Assembly (NCBI GenBank): GCA_012295275.1
Contig: CM022666.1
Location: 11,982,577 to 12,046,576 of the forward strand
Source of the DNA: Chrysomallon squamiferum
Taxonomy: Eukaryota; Mollusca; Gastropoda; Neomphalida; Peltospiridae
Direction of reading: 5' to 3'
DNA length: 64,000 nt
Positions 1-44,917 of the stretch are shown piece after piece; position 1 is the stretch's first letter, and each line of letters opens with the position of its first letter. The notes under the pieces are model-generated. The model was not told where the DNA came from and did not search any database. It saw only the letters and a program-made list of their open reading frames with translations. Position numbers and translations under genes: made by a program.

Positions 1-184
1 ATTGTTGTTGTGCAATGTATATGAGAATAAAAAGATACATAACCCAAGAACAGCACTGTTCAATAAAGACTTGTATGCATACTGCTGATTCATCATAAAC
101 AGTTAAAATGTTTTGTGTAGTAAATAACTAACAACATGGCTGTAATATTCACAAGAACATAAAATATGTTTCTAACATACTAAC

Positions 185-30799
<30,615 letters not shown>

Positions 30800-30864
30800 G
30801 GTTGGCGATAAGACGTTTGTTTCAGATGTCACGGACACTTATAGTTTACAGTCCGAGTCGAGCA

Positions 30865-30872
30865 GTTTATAA
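30865..30872 (-). promoter_or_regulatory. TATA-like box of gene 1
   Basis: On the minus strand the sequence reads TTATAAAC, about 66 bases upstream of the gene 1 ATG. Transcription would then start roughly 30-40 bases before the ATG, leaving a short 5' UTR. A CTATAAG motif closer to the ATG (around 30838-30844) is a less likely alternative. Confidence 0.5.
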
Positions 30873-32205
30873 CAGCCCCACCCTTTTCAGACTCGCCGCA
30901 GAAAGCAATAAGTAGGCAAACGTCCTCAGTAAGTGACCAGTGCATGTATTAACGGCTGCGTCAACGTTCCAGTGTGTAGAACGAAACATTATTTTTCTTT
31001 TGTACAAGATCTTTCTTCTCTCGTGAATTCACTGTAACGGTCACCTTCGGGGTCGCAATTCAGATATAATTTTATTCTAAACAAACCTTGTTTCCAGCGA
31101 TATCAATAGTTCAGTAGAGTTAATACGTTTATAAACGATTAAATATATATAGGTATATATTAACAAAATCAAAATGTTGAAAAGAACTTACTATTTTGCA
31201 TAAGATAATATATTAACATAATGCTGTTGAAATTCAATTCAAAGAGGAATAAAATAAAAGTAATGTCAGTATGATAATAACTGTGATATGAAAAAATAAA
31301 TATATATCTGAAAGTTTAACTGAAATCACGAAGCTGCTGTTAAAAAGGTAACAATACTTCAGATTAAATAAGGTCTTACAAACTGTATTGTTCCTTTGCT
31401 GTGTGAACAGATAAACTAAACACATCATTCTCCGAAATATTGTTTTATATCGACCATCGACAAACCTACCTAGTAAAAAATACACTAGAAGTCTTCTACT
31501 TTAAACATTTTTCAGGTGTGGTCAAAAGTTGTGTGCACATCAGGCGTGTTTGAACATTTCTCTGATGGAAAGATGGTAAACCTAAACAACACTTTTGTAC
31601 AAAATTAAGTCAGGACTACGTGAATTTAAGGGTATGTTTCTGCATGAATATGAAACTATACAAATACGTTCTGTGTGTTTTAAATTACATTTTATAGAAT
31701 ATCATTATTTAATAATATTGTAAACACTTCAGTAGAGATTATATTCTTATATGAAGTGACACAGTCAAATGGATTTTGGTTATGGATTTGTACTGGAGGT
31801 ATTTTGGGTTTGTTTTCTTTTCTTTTTTCGATAAATAATACTGTTGATGTTAGGGTTATTGGCTGTTGACAAACTCTATATGATTAATGTTTCTCCTAAA
31901 ACCAAATGAACAAAAGAGCCGAAAAAACCATATATATGATAATTTACTTTATTATTATTTCACTAATCACAGATTCTTTAAATCTGTAAACGATTATTTC
32001 CATTTAATATTCTAAGAAGTTGTATACACAAATAGCATTAAACTGATTCTGTCTGGGTAATGACAGTTGATTCAAATTTAGAATCAAATTTCGTAGATTC
32101 ACAACAACTGAAATGAATCGTACATCCCTGTATTCTTTCTTCATCACCTTCTTTTTTCCTTTTATTTTTTTTTCTTTTTTTTTTCTCAAAATAATGATGC
32201 TGCTG

Positions 32206-32259
32206 CTGCAACTATTACTACTACTACTACTACTACTACTACTAATAATAATAATAATT

Positions 32260-32290
<31 letters not shown>

Positions 32291-32300
32291 TTATAAATAT
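32206..32300. repeat. (ACT)n/(AAT)n/(ATT)n tract
   Basis: A compound trinucleotide microsatellite in the intergenic region. Confidence 0.88.
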
Positions 32301-33239
32301 TGAAAAGTATCTATAAGGTACATCATTTTCGGATCAATAAAAAATTAGATTATATCTAAAATAAAAATATCCTTAGTCTGAAATCATGTTGTGTGAAAGA
32401 AAATTGGAGGAAAATATGTTAATTTTGATCTAATGAGATTGTCTTTAAAAAATTAACTAGTTATATAAGGCTGTGAGCACGTGAATAAATGTTTTGGTTT
32501 ATTTATTTTTTATTTATTTTCATTTTTCATTTTTTTTTTTCCTTTTCTTTGTTATTTTTTTTTAATTATTATTATTTTCTTTCTTTATAAATTTTATATC
32601 AGTGTTTTTATTTTATTTTTATTTAAACTTTTTAAATTTTATTTTTCAAAACGAGTTTGTAAATCAATATCGAAAACTTTAAAATGTTGTTTACAACTAT
32701 AAACTGGTTACATGCATAAGAAAGGGAAAAGTGACCAATATCAGTAGAGACAGAGACCGGTAACAGGACAATTAAACAAATTCTTTGACCGTCACCGACT
32801 AATAGGTAAAAACTGACAACCATTTCACCTGATGTTTGAATCTGATCTGTTGAATTTCACACCAGATTTAATATAGACGTTACTGTCAAACACTTACATT
32901 TAGCCCTCACACCTTTCATACGAACCAGGTAAATATATGAGCAATTTAACTTGGGCGTACAATAGATGTAGCCGTTATATTTCGTGTATATTGTTACATT
33001 GCTACAATGGCACGTGCATGCAGCTGCACGGTTGACTTGACGTTGTAAACACATTTCACCTGTAGACAACAAATTGTTGATGATATCTGAACCTTGAGAG
33101 AACTATCTCATAAAATAAACATAAATATCTCAGGTGTGGGAATGTTCAAACAAAAAAAAAAAAAAAAAAAAAGCTAATTAGTACAGTTTTATAAAATTTA
33201 TTATTTCTGGAGGAATTTTGATTATGAAAAATTGATATA

Positions 33240-33670
33240 GATGACTACTCCTTCCAATAATAATTCTATTTCTACTTCTATTACTACTAGTACTACTACT
33301 ACTTCTATTACTGCTGCTTTTGCTACCACTAGCACAACTACTACTGCTACTACTATTTCCACTGCTGCTACTACTACTACCTGGACTACAGCACTGTTGT
33401 TCCTGCTAGGTTTAAAATAACAGTTAACTCTGCTACAACTGCAAATGCTGCTGATGATACTGAGACTGCTGCCGGTGTTGCTGACACTACTACAACTACT
33501 ACTACTACCAGTGATACTACTACTACCACCACCACTGCTACAACAATAACTGCTACTATTACACATGCTGCTGCTACTACTACCATTTTTACAGATATTG
33601 ATACTACTACAACGATCAACGATATTCTTGTACCATTGTTACTATTACCATTACTATTACTATTACTGTA
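33240..33670. repeat. Degenerate ACT-type trinucleotide tract
   Basis: About 430 bp of imperfect ACT/GCT/ATT trinucleotides. It creates long spurious Ser- or Val-rich frames on the minus strand. Confidence 0.85.
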
Positions 33671-34469
33671 ATTATTATATTAATAACAGCTCTTATTATT
33701 AAAACGAATAAAAAGAGCTACTGATGGTGCTGATACTAAAGTTTTCCATCCAGTTACTTTCACAGTTGTTACATCTGTTATATTAAATTTATAAACTGAA
33801 AACGAAGAATTATTTAAAATATTTGGTTTTGACGTGCAGGTAAATATGCATTAAAAAAAAGCATTAATGTAAATGTCGCAAAATAGACTTGTTTTGTTAG
33901 TTTATTTCTTAATTTAAAATGTAAGCTAATGTCTTTAAAAATGTCGTATTTTTCAATTTTAATCATTTCAGATGTTCTGAGAAAAACTCACCTTTCATAT
34001 TTCCCTTTTAATATATGTGGTTTTGTATGACTGAATTCAGTCAACTTTCACATTTGAAGATGAATTTTAAAACTGTTTTTCACAAGATGTCATCATCTCC
34101 AGAAGACGTGAAAGTTGACAAGTGGTCCAGTTACTACTTGAACCACGACCGACCTGAACATTTTAACAGTTACTTTAGTCAAACTGATAAAATTATTTTG
34201 TATTTAAAATGTCACCACGATCTAAATATGTATTTGTCAGTTTTAAAGTTGATGTTTATCATTGTCACCATCATTATCAGTATCAGTATCAGAGAAAGAA
34301 TGAGCCAAATGTATTTTCTTTTACCAATTTTATTTTTTTATTATTTTTTTTTGGATCAGAAAGTAATACAGTTTAAACAGAACCTTTAGTAGTACGAATA
34401 AGTGGTTCATAACAACAAACTGATCCAACATCTACGTAATGACGTCATTACAAACCTGTTGTGCCTAGA

Positions 34470-34615
<146 letters not shown>

Positions 34616-36327
34616 TACAACAATATTAGTGATAGCTAAAAGCTGCATTAGCTAGATATAATAAATATTGTTTTTAAGTGTACATTACGATAGGAAGAAA
34701 AATTCGAAATTTGTATATGTTTTTGTCCTCGTTATATAACAAAGAAATAAAAACAAATGAATGCATTTTGAAAATATCTGAGGATTTTCATTTTTCTACT
34801 GTCGTGACGTTATCAAACCAGCTTCTCTAAAAATGTGTTTTTCTCTATACAAGAGATGGCGTCAAGAGTCAGCTGATGATAAAATAACGGCACTTAAATG
34901 TTTTATACAAGTATATTTAGTGTCAAACTCTGTTATATACAATGATATGATAGCCAAAATAAAGTAACTTGGAAGTTCAAAGAATGTTATAGATACACTT
35001 TAACCAGTTGAGATCTTTTGCTGTTTGGATAAATAATTATAAAGTAATTCAACATTAAATATTACGCAGAATGTCATGTAAGTGAAAGCATATCCGCTTA
35101 TTCTCTACATTACTTTGTAACATTGCAAAGATTAATTTTACAAATTTTCATATTCTATAACCTTCTATAAAAAAAAAAGCTTATATTCGCCCTGTTGAAA
35201 GTATCCATTTGAAAAATATATTAAGGAAATACAAGAAGTGTCTGCAGTTGACACAAAGAACTAGGTAGTATAAGTGGGGTAAGCTGGACTCCCGTGGAAC
35301 GTAGAAGGGAAAAGCATGATAAAGTCACTAAAGCATGAAATGACTTTCTGACTAGTCAAGTGTGACGAACATCACAAATTAATTTGGTTTTTGTACACGT
35401 GTGTGTGTTTGCGTGCTAAAAGCTTAGAATCAGCATGGCCCAACACAGAGAGGATTGTTTTTAGTGCACACAGACTCTTTCTCTTTCTCTTTTTTGTTCT
35501 CTCTCTCTCACGCACACATACAAACACACAGACAGATATTAGTATCTGAGTAACAGAAGTAAAACGTAATTTCAACAAAAACAAAATCTCAGGTATAAAA
35601 TTCATTTAATAAAATGTATTTGAAATTTCAGACTTTCAGTTTATACATAGTTACAAAAATAATAAACAAAACTGAATGAAGCAACTTGCATATGATAGTA
35701 GTACAACGTCTTCTAATACCTGCATAGAAGGAAATTACTGTGTAAAAACACTGCAATAGAATTTCATTAAAATATTAAAGTCTTTAGATCTTCGAAAATA
35801 AGAAAAATATATCTCTGATGATATGTCCAGAAAGTCTTAACACGTTTGAAATAAGAAATTAAAAAGATCGTTAAAACGTAGGTTTACATGTTCATCTTTC
35901 ATACGATATCAATTCAAACATAAAATTGTAAAATAAAACGAACATGCCAAGTATTAGGAAATTACCAGTAGCTTATCAAGTCGTTATTTTTAAAGAAATA
36001 TATAAAAGGACGTAAGAAACAAAATACACCCCTTCATCCTTAAAATTGTAATAACAGTTTATCTGTACACTGCCTGGCAGTTGTTTTATTTACTTATCAC
36101 ATAAATAAAACAATGACAAGTACATATAGTATATTTAAGACGATTTGTTCATATCACGATTAATTTTTATTTATTTTATTTTATTTTATTTTTTTTTAAT
36201 TTATTTATTTGTTGTTGCGATGTCAAGTCAAAATTACATTTTAAATATATTTCTGTTTTCAGAATGTATTTAATGTGTAAAATAATACTAAATAATATTA
36301 AAATGTATCAGTGGCGGTAGGAGTGAA

Positions 36328-36361
36328 TAATAATAATAATAATAATAATAACAATAACAAC

Positions 36362-36429
<68 letters not shown>
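36328..36429. repeat. (AAT)n tract
   Basis: About 34 AAT-type units with AAC variants. Confidence 0.9.
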
Positions 36430-36434
<5 letters not shown>

Positions 36435-37255
36435 TATAACATCGAATTGTACAGCTATTTCTTTTTATCACCACAGGTACACTTTAAATTTAGACAATTA
36501 AATTTCTCTGGATTACTGGAATATTACATAAACATAAACGCGTGATTTTAGTGACGAGTTTAAAATAAATAATAATAATAAAAATACAAAATCACGAGGT
36601 AATAAATAGCATCGTAAACCTTTTGTTTCTATTAACATTTGGAAGCTTTTAAACAGAAAATACTTTCCTACAATTATTTTCTTCTTAATTTGACGCAGTA
36701 TACAGACATTTCTTCTTAATGTGACGCAGTATACAGACATTCCTTCACTCAGGTTCTATTTTATTTTTTAAATTAACGTTGATGCCTGCTTTGTATCAGT
36801 AACCCGTTTTCAACACTAAACTGAAAGATGCTAATGAAACATTGCACATGAGAAGTAAGTAATATACAATATAATAATAACAATAACAGATCAGTTAACA
36901 TAATAACATCAAAAATTTCATTCTGTTTTGCTCATTTAGATTTTAGGAGGCAAGATCAACATAAATTATACCAAAACTAAATCAGAAAAATACACTAACA
37001 TTTCTTAATGAAAATTTTGTTTAAAATACAAAGTTAATTAAACATTTCAACACATATTATCAGATTTAAATAATTACAGAGTTCAGATTATAACAAATGC
37101 CCAAAACAAGCTAAATATTTAATACAAAACAGAGGAAAGTGAAAGTTAATCTGACTTGTTGGTTTAGTAAACATCATTTATTATTATTTATTTAAATTTG
37201 TAAAACATGTACTATCAGTTATGTAAAGCTGTAACAGTTATATCAGCAGATGTAG

Positions 37256-37470
37256 ATGTAGTAGTAGTAGTAGTAGAAATAGTAGCAGCAGTAATAGAAG
37301 TTGGGGTGACTGGGGTAGCAGTGCTGGTGGTAGTAGTAGTATTAATAGTAGTAGCACTATTAGTAGATTAGTAGCACTGACAGTAGTACAAGGAGGAGTA
37401 TTAGCAGTAGTAGTAGTTGTTGTTGTTGTTGTTGTTGTAGAAATAATAGTAGTACTAGTAGTAGAAGCAA
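37256..37470. repeat. Degenerate AGT/GTT trinucleotide tract
   Basis: Imperfect AGT units followed by GTT units in the intergenic region. Confidence 0.85.
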
Positions 37471-38517
37471 TAATAAAAACATTTATTAAGATGATTGGCA
37501 AGCACAGGACTAAAACTGACAAACACATTTCTACTGGAAATATATATATATATAAAAAAAATTCTTGCTATTTACATATATTTCAAGTTTTGGAATGTAT
37601 TCAAACTGAATTTCAAATTCAGACAGTTTAAAACATCTAAATAAAAAGTCTAAAAACACAAATTTAAAAAGAAATACACCAACATGATGTAGTCTATGAT
37701 ATCATTCAAGGAGTATTTCTTCATAAAGAAAGTAAAACCATCACCTATTATAGATATTAATTACAAAATAGAGTTGTTGAAAAATGTTCACAATGAATAA
37801 AATTATTACATGATTAGGCATAACTGTTGTTAAGAAAGAAGACTAAAATATATATGTATATTAGATTACAAAAGTTGTTTTATGATTCATTTTGTAAAAA
37901 TAATATTACTGAAAACAGTTTATGATAAAAAGTTCATATGTATAAATTCAGCATAAATGTTAATAAAATATATAACAGTATAAACTAATCCTGTGAAGCT
38001 AACATCACATATCTAGGTAGATAACAAAAGGCAAATCACAACCATATTTGATAAAAACGTGGAATTAAAATATCTCATGTATTAAATATGAAAACTTACA
38101 AATGAGTGAAAACGTGTATTACCTTTCTTAGTATTTTTTTTTTTTTGATTTTTTTTTTTTTGTTGTTGTGTTTTTTTTTTTTTTTTTAAATTTATGCCAT
38201 TGTTTATATTCATTACAAAGAAACATAAAAATTTGAATTTAATGGTTTGTAAACTTTAAATTAAAATATACTACGAAAAATTATTATTAATGTTTTGTCA
38301 AGATGCAGTCTTGATGCTACAGAATTCATACACTCAGTTGCTGAAGCATTATTTAACTCAGTGATAATTTTCTGTTTAGACTGTAACAAATAACACATCT
38401 GACTGAAATGTCTGAGATGAGTTATGTTACATCCATTCAGTTACATAATTATACAACTTAAGTATACAAGTAACACCTTTGATATAACAGTATTAGATCA
38501 ATAATAATCATACATTA

Positions 38518-38553
38518 ATGTGTATGTGTGTGTGTGTGTGTGTATATGTGTAT

Positions 38554-38612
<59 letters not shown>

Positions 38613-38618
38613 TGTTTT

Positions 38619-38649
<31 letters not shown>

Positions 38650-38664
38650 GTGTGTGTGTGTGTG
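38518..38664. repeat. (TG)n microsatellite
   Basis: About 145 bp of TG dinucleotides with interspersed TA and TT. Confidence 0.92.
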
Positions 38665-40392
38665 GTGAAAAACCATTTGCTGCACATACAGACATCTGGA
38701 CAAAAATTTTGATTTTTGTATTATATTCCAACAACACTGTTAAAACTTATAAATCTGACTGATCACATTAAAAACCTATTACAGAGACTGGTGGGTATAT
38801 CACATTTTAATCTTAGTTTTAGCTCATTGAATCTGATGTGATGTGGTCTCCTGGACGGCAAGATGGACAGATGGACAGATGTTTTTCTGTGACCTCCACT
38901 GATGTAACACAGTGAATTCACAAACCTCATCTTCCTTCTCACAGGCAAACAGAATAAGGCAGCCATGTTTAATCTAAAACTAGTAAATTTCTAACATCAC
39001 TCATTTGAAATTGCTCATAGTGGTTGTGACAACAGAATGAGAAATTCTTGACAAATTCATGTTTTTAAAAGTTTAAAAAAAAAAAAAAAAGAGGATAATA
39101 AAATAAGACATTTGCATCTATTTAAAATGTAGAAGAAAAGTTTCAGAATTGTAAGTCTGAAAGTGAAACATTTAAAATATTTGTTATTACAGTTTATAAG
39201 TTAACTATACATTCTACATTACACAAAACATAGTGAGGTAACAGCTATACACTCTGCAGTAATAAATGCATGTGATATTAAAGTGTATTACATACACATC
39301 ACACTAAATTAAAACCTCTATTATAAAGTAATCCATTTTATCCTTGCTCATTTGAATAAAACTGTATTTAAAATATTTTAGAAATTGGTTCACTTGTTAA
39401 AAAAAATATAAACAAAAATAAAGATGCATTCTCACCAGGTGATAAATTGTAACAGAATTAAGATGTGATGATTTAAATTTTAATTTTTATAAAATATGTT
39501 AAGTTGTTTTCTTGTTATGTCTAATATCTAAAATCAACCTAACACATTTAAAAGACTGAATTGTAATAAAATAAAATGTTTTCTAATCAAAGTTAAATAT
39601 GACAGAACTGTATTGTAATAAGTTAAATCTTCACTTTATACAGCAAACTTTGTCCCAGTTACTGTTACATAATATGACACACTGACAGAAAGTGTAAATC
39701 TAACACTTTAGTCTTTTACCACAAGTCATTACAAGACAAATGTTTCACAACTTTTCAATCTATACATGATATATTAGATTAGACATGAGTTGTGTCCCTT
39801 GTATTTGTTAGAGTTTTGAGTATAAATATATTACATGATTATAATTGCTGGATTACAAACATGTCAATATACATTCAAACTAGTTTTTATAAACAGTACA
39901 AACTGATAAAATCTGTCACATTCCTTCAAAAATAAAACTGAAATCCATATTTAAAAAAAAAATAAAAACTGACCTAATAAAAATTCATAAACCAACATTT
40001 TAAAAAATATTCACTTAAAATATTCATTAAAAGATCAAGTTGTAACTTGTTTGATAAATACAAATTTCTAAGTACAAATTTGATAACATGCTTGTGGTGG
40101 TACAATCAGTTTACTCCTAAATGTTGCTCACGACAAATCTTTGTTAATAATGAAGTTTAACAATAAAACTATAATGATGTATGAAGGCTGCCACTTATTA
40201 TAGATGGTGAATTGTTTTCTGTACAGAATGGTTTTGAAAGACAGATACAAACAGAAATTCTTTTATGAAACAACAGATGACAAAGGTAAATCAAAATATT
40301 AAAAGTAAAAAAGTATTTCATTCATAAACTTGCTATATTAATAGTTCTCTGTGTACAAATACAAATTTTTGCATATCCTAAGGCTTTGTTAT

Positions 40393-40411
40393 TTTATTCC
40401 CATACTTTATT
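40393..40411 (-). terminator. TMTC4: Candidate TMTC4 polyadenylation signals
   Basis: Two AATAAA hexamers on the minus strand (40393-40398 and 40406-40411) lie about 250 bases after the stop codon. In DNA this AT-rich, chance hexamers are common, so the call is weak. Confidence 0.35.
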
Positions 40412-40656
40412 ATTAGCAATGTTTTCACTGTACTGTACTTTGCTGAAGTATATCAAATACACTTAGATTAAATTTGTACCACCACATGTATATTACATAG
40501 ATTAATCACAAAGTTTGAGTAAGAAATTAAAATTTGTTGTCAATATTTTGTCCCTGATGTTAAAAATATTCTAACTGGAATGATTATTTCTCATTTTTCT
40601 TTACATTTCCAGCTTTTCGCACTGTTTTCTTACATTTTTTGATTTTCCTGTTTTTT

Positions 40657-40820
40657 TCAGCTTTTCCCATTTTTCTGAACAACATTTTCACTTTTTCCCA
40701 TCTTTCTGTACAACATTTTCAGATTTTCTGCTGTTGATGGATCATTTGGCTCAAGCTGTAAAGCATTTTTGTAAGCAGTCTCTGCATTCTCCAGTTTTCC
40801 CCATCGGTGATACAAAACAC
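40657..40820 (-). CDS. TMTC4: TMTC4 coding exon 16, C-terminus
   Basis: Acceptor TTCACAG|GT. It encodes VLYHRWGKLENAETAYKNAL, the last TPR, then a tail with a small tandem repeat (RKMGKSENVV, QKNGKS) and a TGA stop at 40657-40659. Confidence 0.92.
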
Positions 40821-43800
40821 CTGTGAAAATCAACTTAAACATATATCATTTTAGAAGAATTTTTCAATAAGTTTTACTTACTGTAAAAGTTCAAGTAAAT
40901 AGATTTTGGATGTACATCTCATATTTTAGAATGACAGATATTTTAATTACATATCAATCTGTTAGCTCTTAGCTGTATTTCATATGACAATTTTGATGTA
41001 CTGAATATATAGATTTTTGAAAGGTATTTATACATCCTCTAAGACATGCTGAGGTTGTGTGTTTGTTTTAATTATTAGTAATGACAGATCCCATAACAAA
41101 TAAAACAATCTGGAAGTATACAAAATGTTATAAGGCTGTTGTTTGTTCACTGTGTGAGATATTCATATTAGCTGTTGTGTTTTAGAAGTGATGTGTATGT
41201 TACTATGTGTACTATGAGAAAGGTTTGTTGAGTGTGTGAGATATCACATTAGCTGTTGTGTATGTTACTATGTGTACTATGTTACTATGTGTACTATGTT
41301 ACTATGTGTACTATGTTACTCTGTGTACTATGTTACTATGTGTACTATGTTACTCTGTGTACTATGAGTGTAATGTTACTTTGTTGAGTGTGTGTTATAT
41401 CACATTATGCTGTTGTGTTACTATGTTACTATGTGTACTATGTTACTATGTGTACTATGTGTGTGACTATGTTATGTGTACTATATGTTACTACTATGTT
41501 ACTATGTACTATGTTACTATGTGTACTATGTTACTATGTTACTATGTTATATGTTACTGTTATGTTACTATGTGTACTATGTTACTATGTTACTATGTGT
41601 ACTATGTTACTATGTGTACTATGTTACTATGTGTACTATGTTACTATGTGTACTATGTTACTCTGTGTACTATGTTACTCTGTGTACTATGAGAAAGGTT
41701 TGTTGAGTGTGTGAGATATCACATTAGCTGTTGTGTATGTTACTATGTGTACTATGTTACTATGTGTACTATGTTACTATGTTACTATGTGTACTATGTT
41801 ACTATGTGTACTATGTTACTATGTGTAATGTTAGATATTTTGTTGATGTGTATGAGATATCACATTAGCTGTTGTTGTGTATGTTACTATGTGTACTATG
41901 TTACTATGTATATGTTACTATGTTACTATGTTACTATGTGTACTATGTTACTGTTTGACTATGTGATGTTATTACTACTATGTTACTATGTGTACTATGT
42001 TACTATGTGTACTATGTTACTATGTGTACTATGTTACTATGTGTACTATGTTACTATGTGTACTATGTTACTATGTGTACTATGTTACTATGTGTACTAT
42101 GTTACTATGTGTACTATGAGAAAGGTTTGTTGAGTGTGTGAGATATCACATTAGCTGTTGTGTATGTTACTATGTGTACTATGTTACTATGTGTACTATG
42201 TTACTATGTGTACTATGTTACTATGTGTACTATGTTACTATGTGTACTATGTTACTCTGTGTACTATGTTACTATGTTTATATGTTTGTTGTACTATATG
42301 TTACTGTGTACTATGTTACTATGTGTGTTACTCTGTTACTATGTTACTATGTGTTATGTGTGACTATGTTACTGTTACTATGTTGTTTACTATGTGTACT
42401 ATGTTACTATGTGTACTATGTTACTATGTTACTATGTTGTTACTGTTACTATGTGTACTGTGTTTGTTATGTTACTATGTTACTATGTGTATGTTACTAT
42501 GTTATATGTGTACTATGTTACTCTGTGTACTGTGTTACTATGTGTACTGTTACTATGTGTGTACTATGTGTACTATGTTACTATGTGTACTATGTTACTC
42601 TGTGTACTATGTTACTATGTGTACTATGTTACTATGTGTACTATGTTACTATGTTACTATGTGTACTATGTTACTATGTATGTTACTATGTGTACTATGT
42701 TACTATGTGTTATGTTACTATGTGTATGTTATGTGTGTACTATGTACTTACTATATGTTACTGTGTACTATGTTACTATGTGTACTATGTTACTATGTGT
42801 ACTATGTTACTATGTATACTATGTTACTATGTGTACTATGTTACTATGTGTACTATGTTACTCTGTGTACTATGTTACTATGTGTACTATGTTACTCTGT
42901 GTACTATGTTACTATGTGTACTATGTTACTATGTGTACTATGTTACTATGTGTACTATGTGTACTATGTTACTATGTGTACTATGTTACTATGTGTACTA
43001 TGTTACTCTGTGTACTATGTTACTATGTGTACTATGTTACTCTGTGTACTATGTTGTACTATGTGTACTATGTTACTATGTGTTACTATGTGTACTATGT
43101 TACTATGTGTTACTATGTGTACTATGTTACTATGTGTACTATGTTACTATGTTTACTATGTGTACTATGTTACTATGTGTACTGTGTGTGTATGTATGTT
43201 ACTATGTGTACTATGTTACTATGTGTACTATGTTACTATGTGTACTATGTTACTCTGTGTACTATGTTACTATGTGTACTATGTTACTATGTGTACTATG
43301 TTACTCTGTGTACTATGTTACTCTGTGTACTATGTTACTATGTGTACTATGTTACTATGTTACTATGTGTACTATGTTACTATGTGTACTATGTTACTAT
43401 GTGTACTATGTTACTCTGTGTACTGTGTTACTATGTGTAGTATGTTACTCTGTGTACTATGTTACTCTGTGTACTATGAGAAAGTTACCCAGGTTGAGGT
43501 GGAACCTGGCGTTGTTCGGGTCTAACGTCAGCGACTTGAGAAACATCTCCTCACTCTCCTGGTGATGTCCCATTTTCCCGTATATGTTGGCCAGATTGAA
43601 GTAAATCTGTGACTCCTGTGTCAGAACTTTCAATGCTTCCAGGCCAACTCTGACAGCCTCCTGGTGACGATCTGATGTCAGAAACAAACATGAATGAGTT
43701 TTCTTTAAAAACAGAGCAGATCTGGAAACTATCTGTTTTTATTCAAAATGTGTCTTTACAATTCATCCACTAACTCAGACATATTAAAACTCTAAAAGTC

Positions 43801-44855
43801 TTCTAATGTGAACACTGTTATATAAAAAATTAGACTCATATGCTCACTTCAAACTTGACAGGTTGTAGAATATTCTCAAAGCACAAGTTAGTTATTTTTA
43901 TTCCAACCAGTGACTGCTTGTTCAAACACTGGAAGCATATTTGGAAAGTGCATTTGAAAACATGAATTTCCTCACCAATTTTATCATTATACACAAAAAC
44001 ATCTCCACAAAAAAAAAAAATTGGTAAATAATTTTCAGTTAATAACCTTTAAGAGTATAACATGTTAATGCAAAATATTAATTTAATTACTGCTCACCTA
44101 GGTTGTCAAGAAGTATGAGTGTGTTTGTCCAGGCATTGACGTGTGTAGGTTTTAACTTTGTTGAATTCCTCCAAGCCATGAGAGCATCATCAGGTCTACC
44201 TACATCCAGATACTGAAAAGAGTTTACAAACAAGTTTAAACACAACTTGCCTAGGCAGCAGTGTTTTCATTCTTACTGAGATTTCTATTTTAAACATTTT
44301 ACTTAAAAGTTTTATCACTGTAAATTCAGTCTGTGAAATAAATATGTAAATGTTATTAAGACTAATTATTAAAATATTGCATCTCTACATGTATATACAC
44401 CTCTGTGTAAAAATTAATACTTTCAATAGTCAATGGTTTAGTATGAAGTTTACCAGATTGCCGAGGTTGTAGTAGCAGTCTGGATAGTTACGACGATGAC
44501 GAAGTGCCTGTAGGTAGCTGTATTCTGCAGATGTGTGTTTCTTCAGTTCAGCCTGTACAATACCAAGATTCATCCAGGCTGCAGCAAACTCTGGACTGAA
44601 AAAACAAACAATGTAAACTATACAAGTCACTTTACTTCTTATATTAACTGTGATGAAAACTAAAAACTCTGCCAATGTATCAATGTTAAAAATCAACAAG
44701 CTGCAAGAAGCTTCCAAGTTTTACTATCTCATAGCTTGTTTTACATGTGATGTATTTCGGTGCAAACTCATGTTCTTAAGTCTGCAGCATGGTTAGATAG
44801 GCATACATGTCATAAAATGTATTTATAATTTTAGAGGAGTGGAATGAATATTCAT

Positions 44856-44917
<62 letters not shown>

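Noticed and set aside
34015-34389. 124-codon plus-strand frame in the intergenic region
   Set aside because: No recognisable motif, no splice or promoter context, and AT-driven residue usage; most likely chance.
41258-43565. Long plus-strand frames (up to 475 codons) rich in Met, Tyr, Cys, Leu and Val
   Set aside because: They are pure translations of a 17-bp minisatellite that is open in every forward frame, inside a TMTC4 intron, with no domain or start context.
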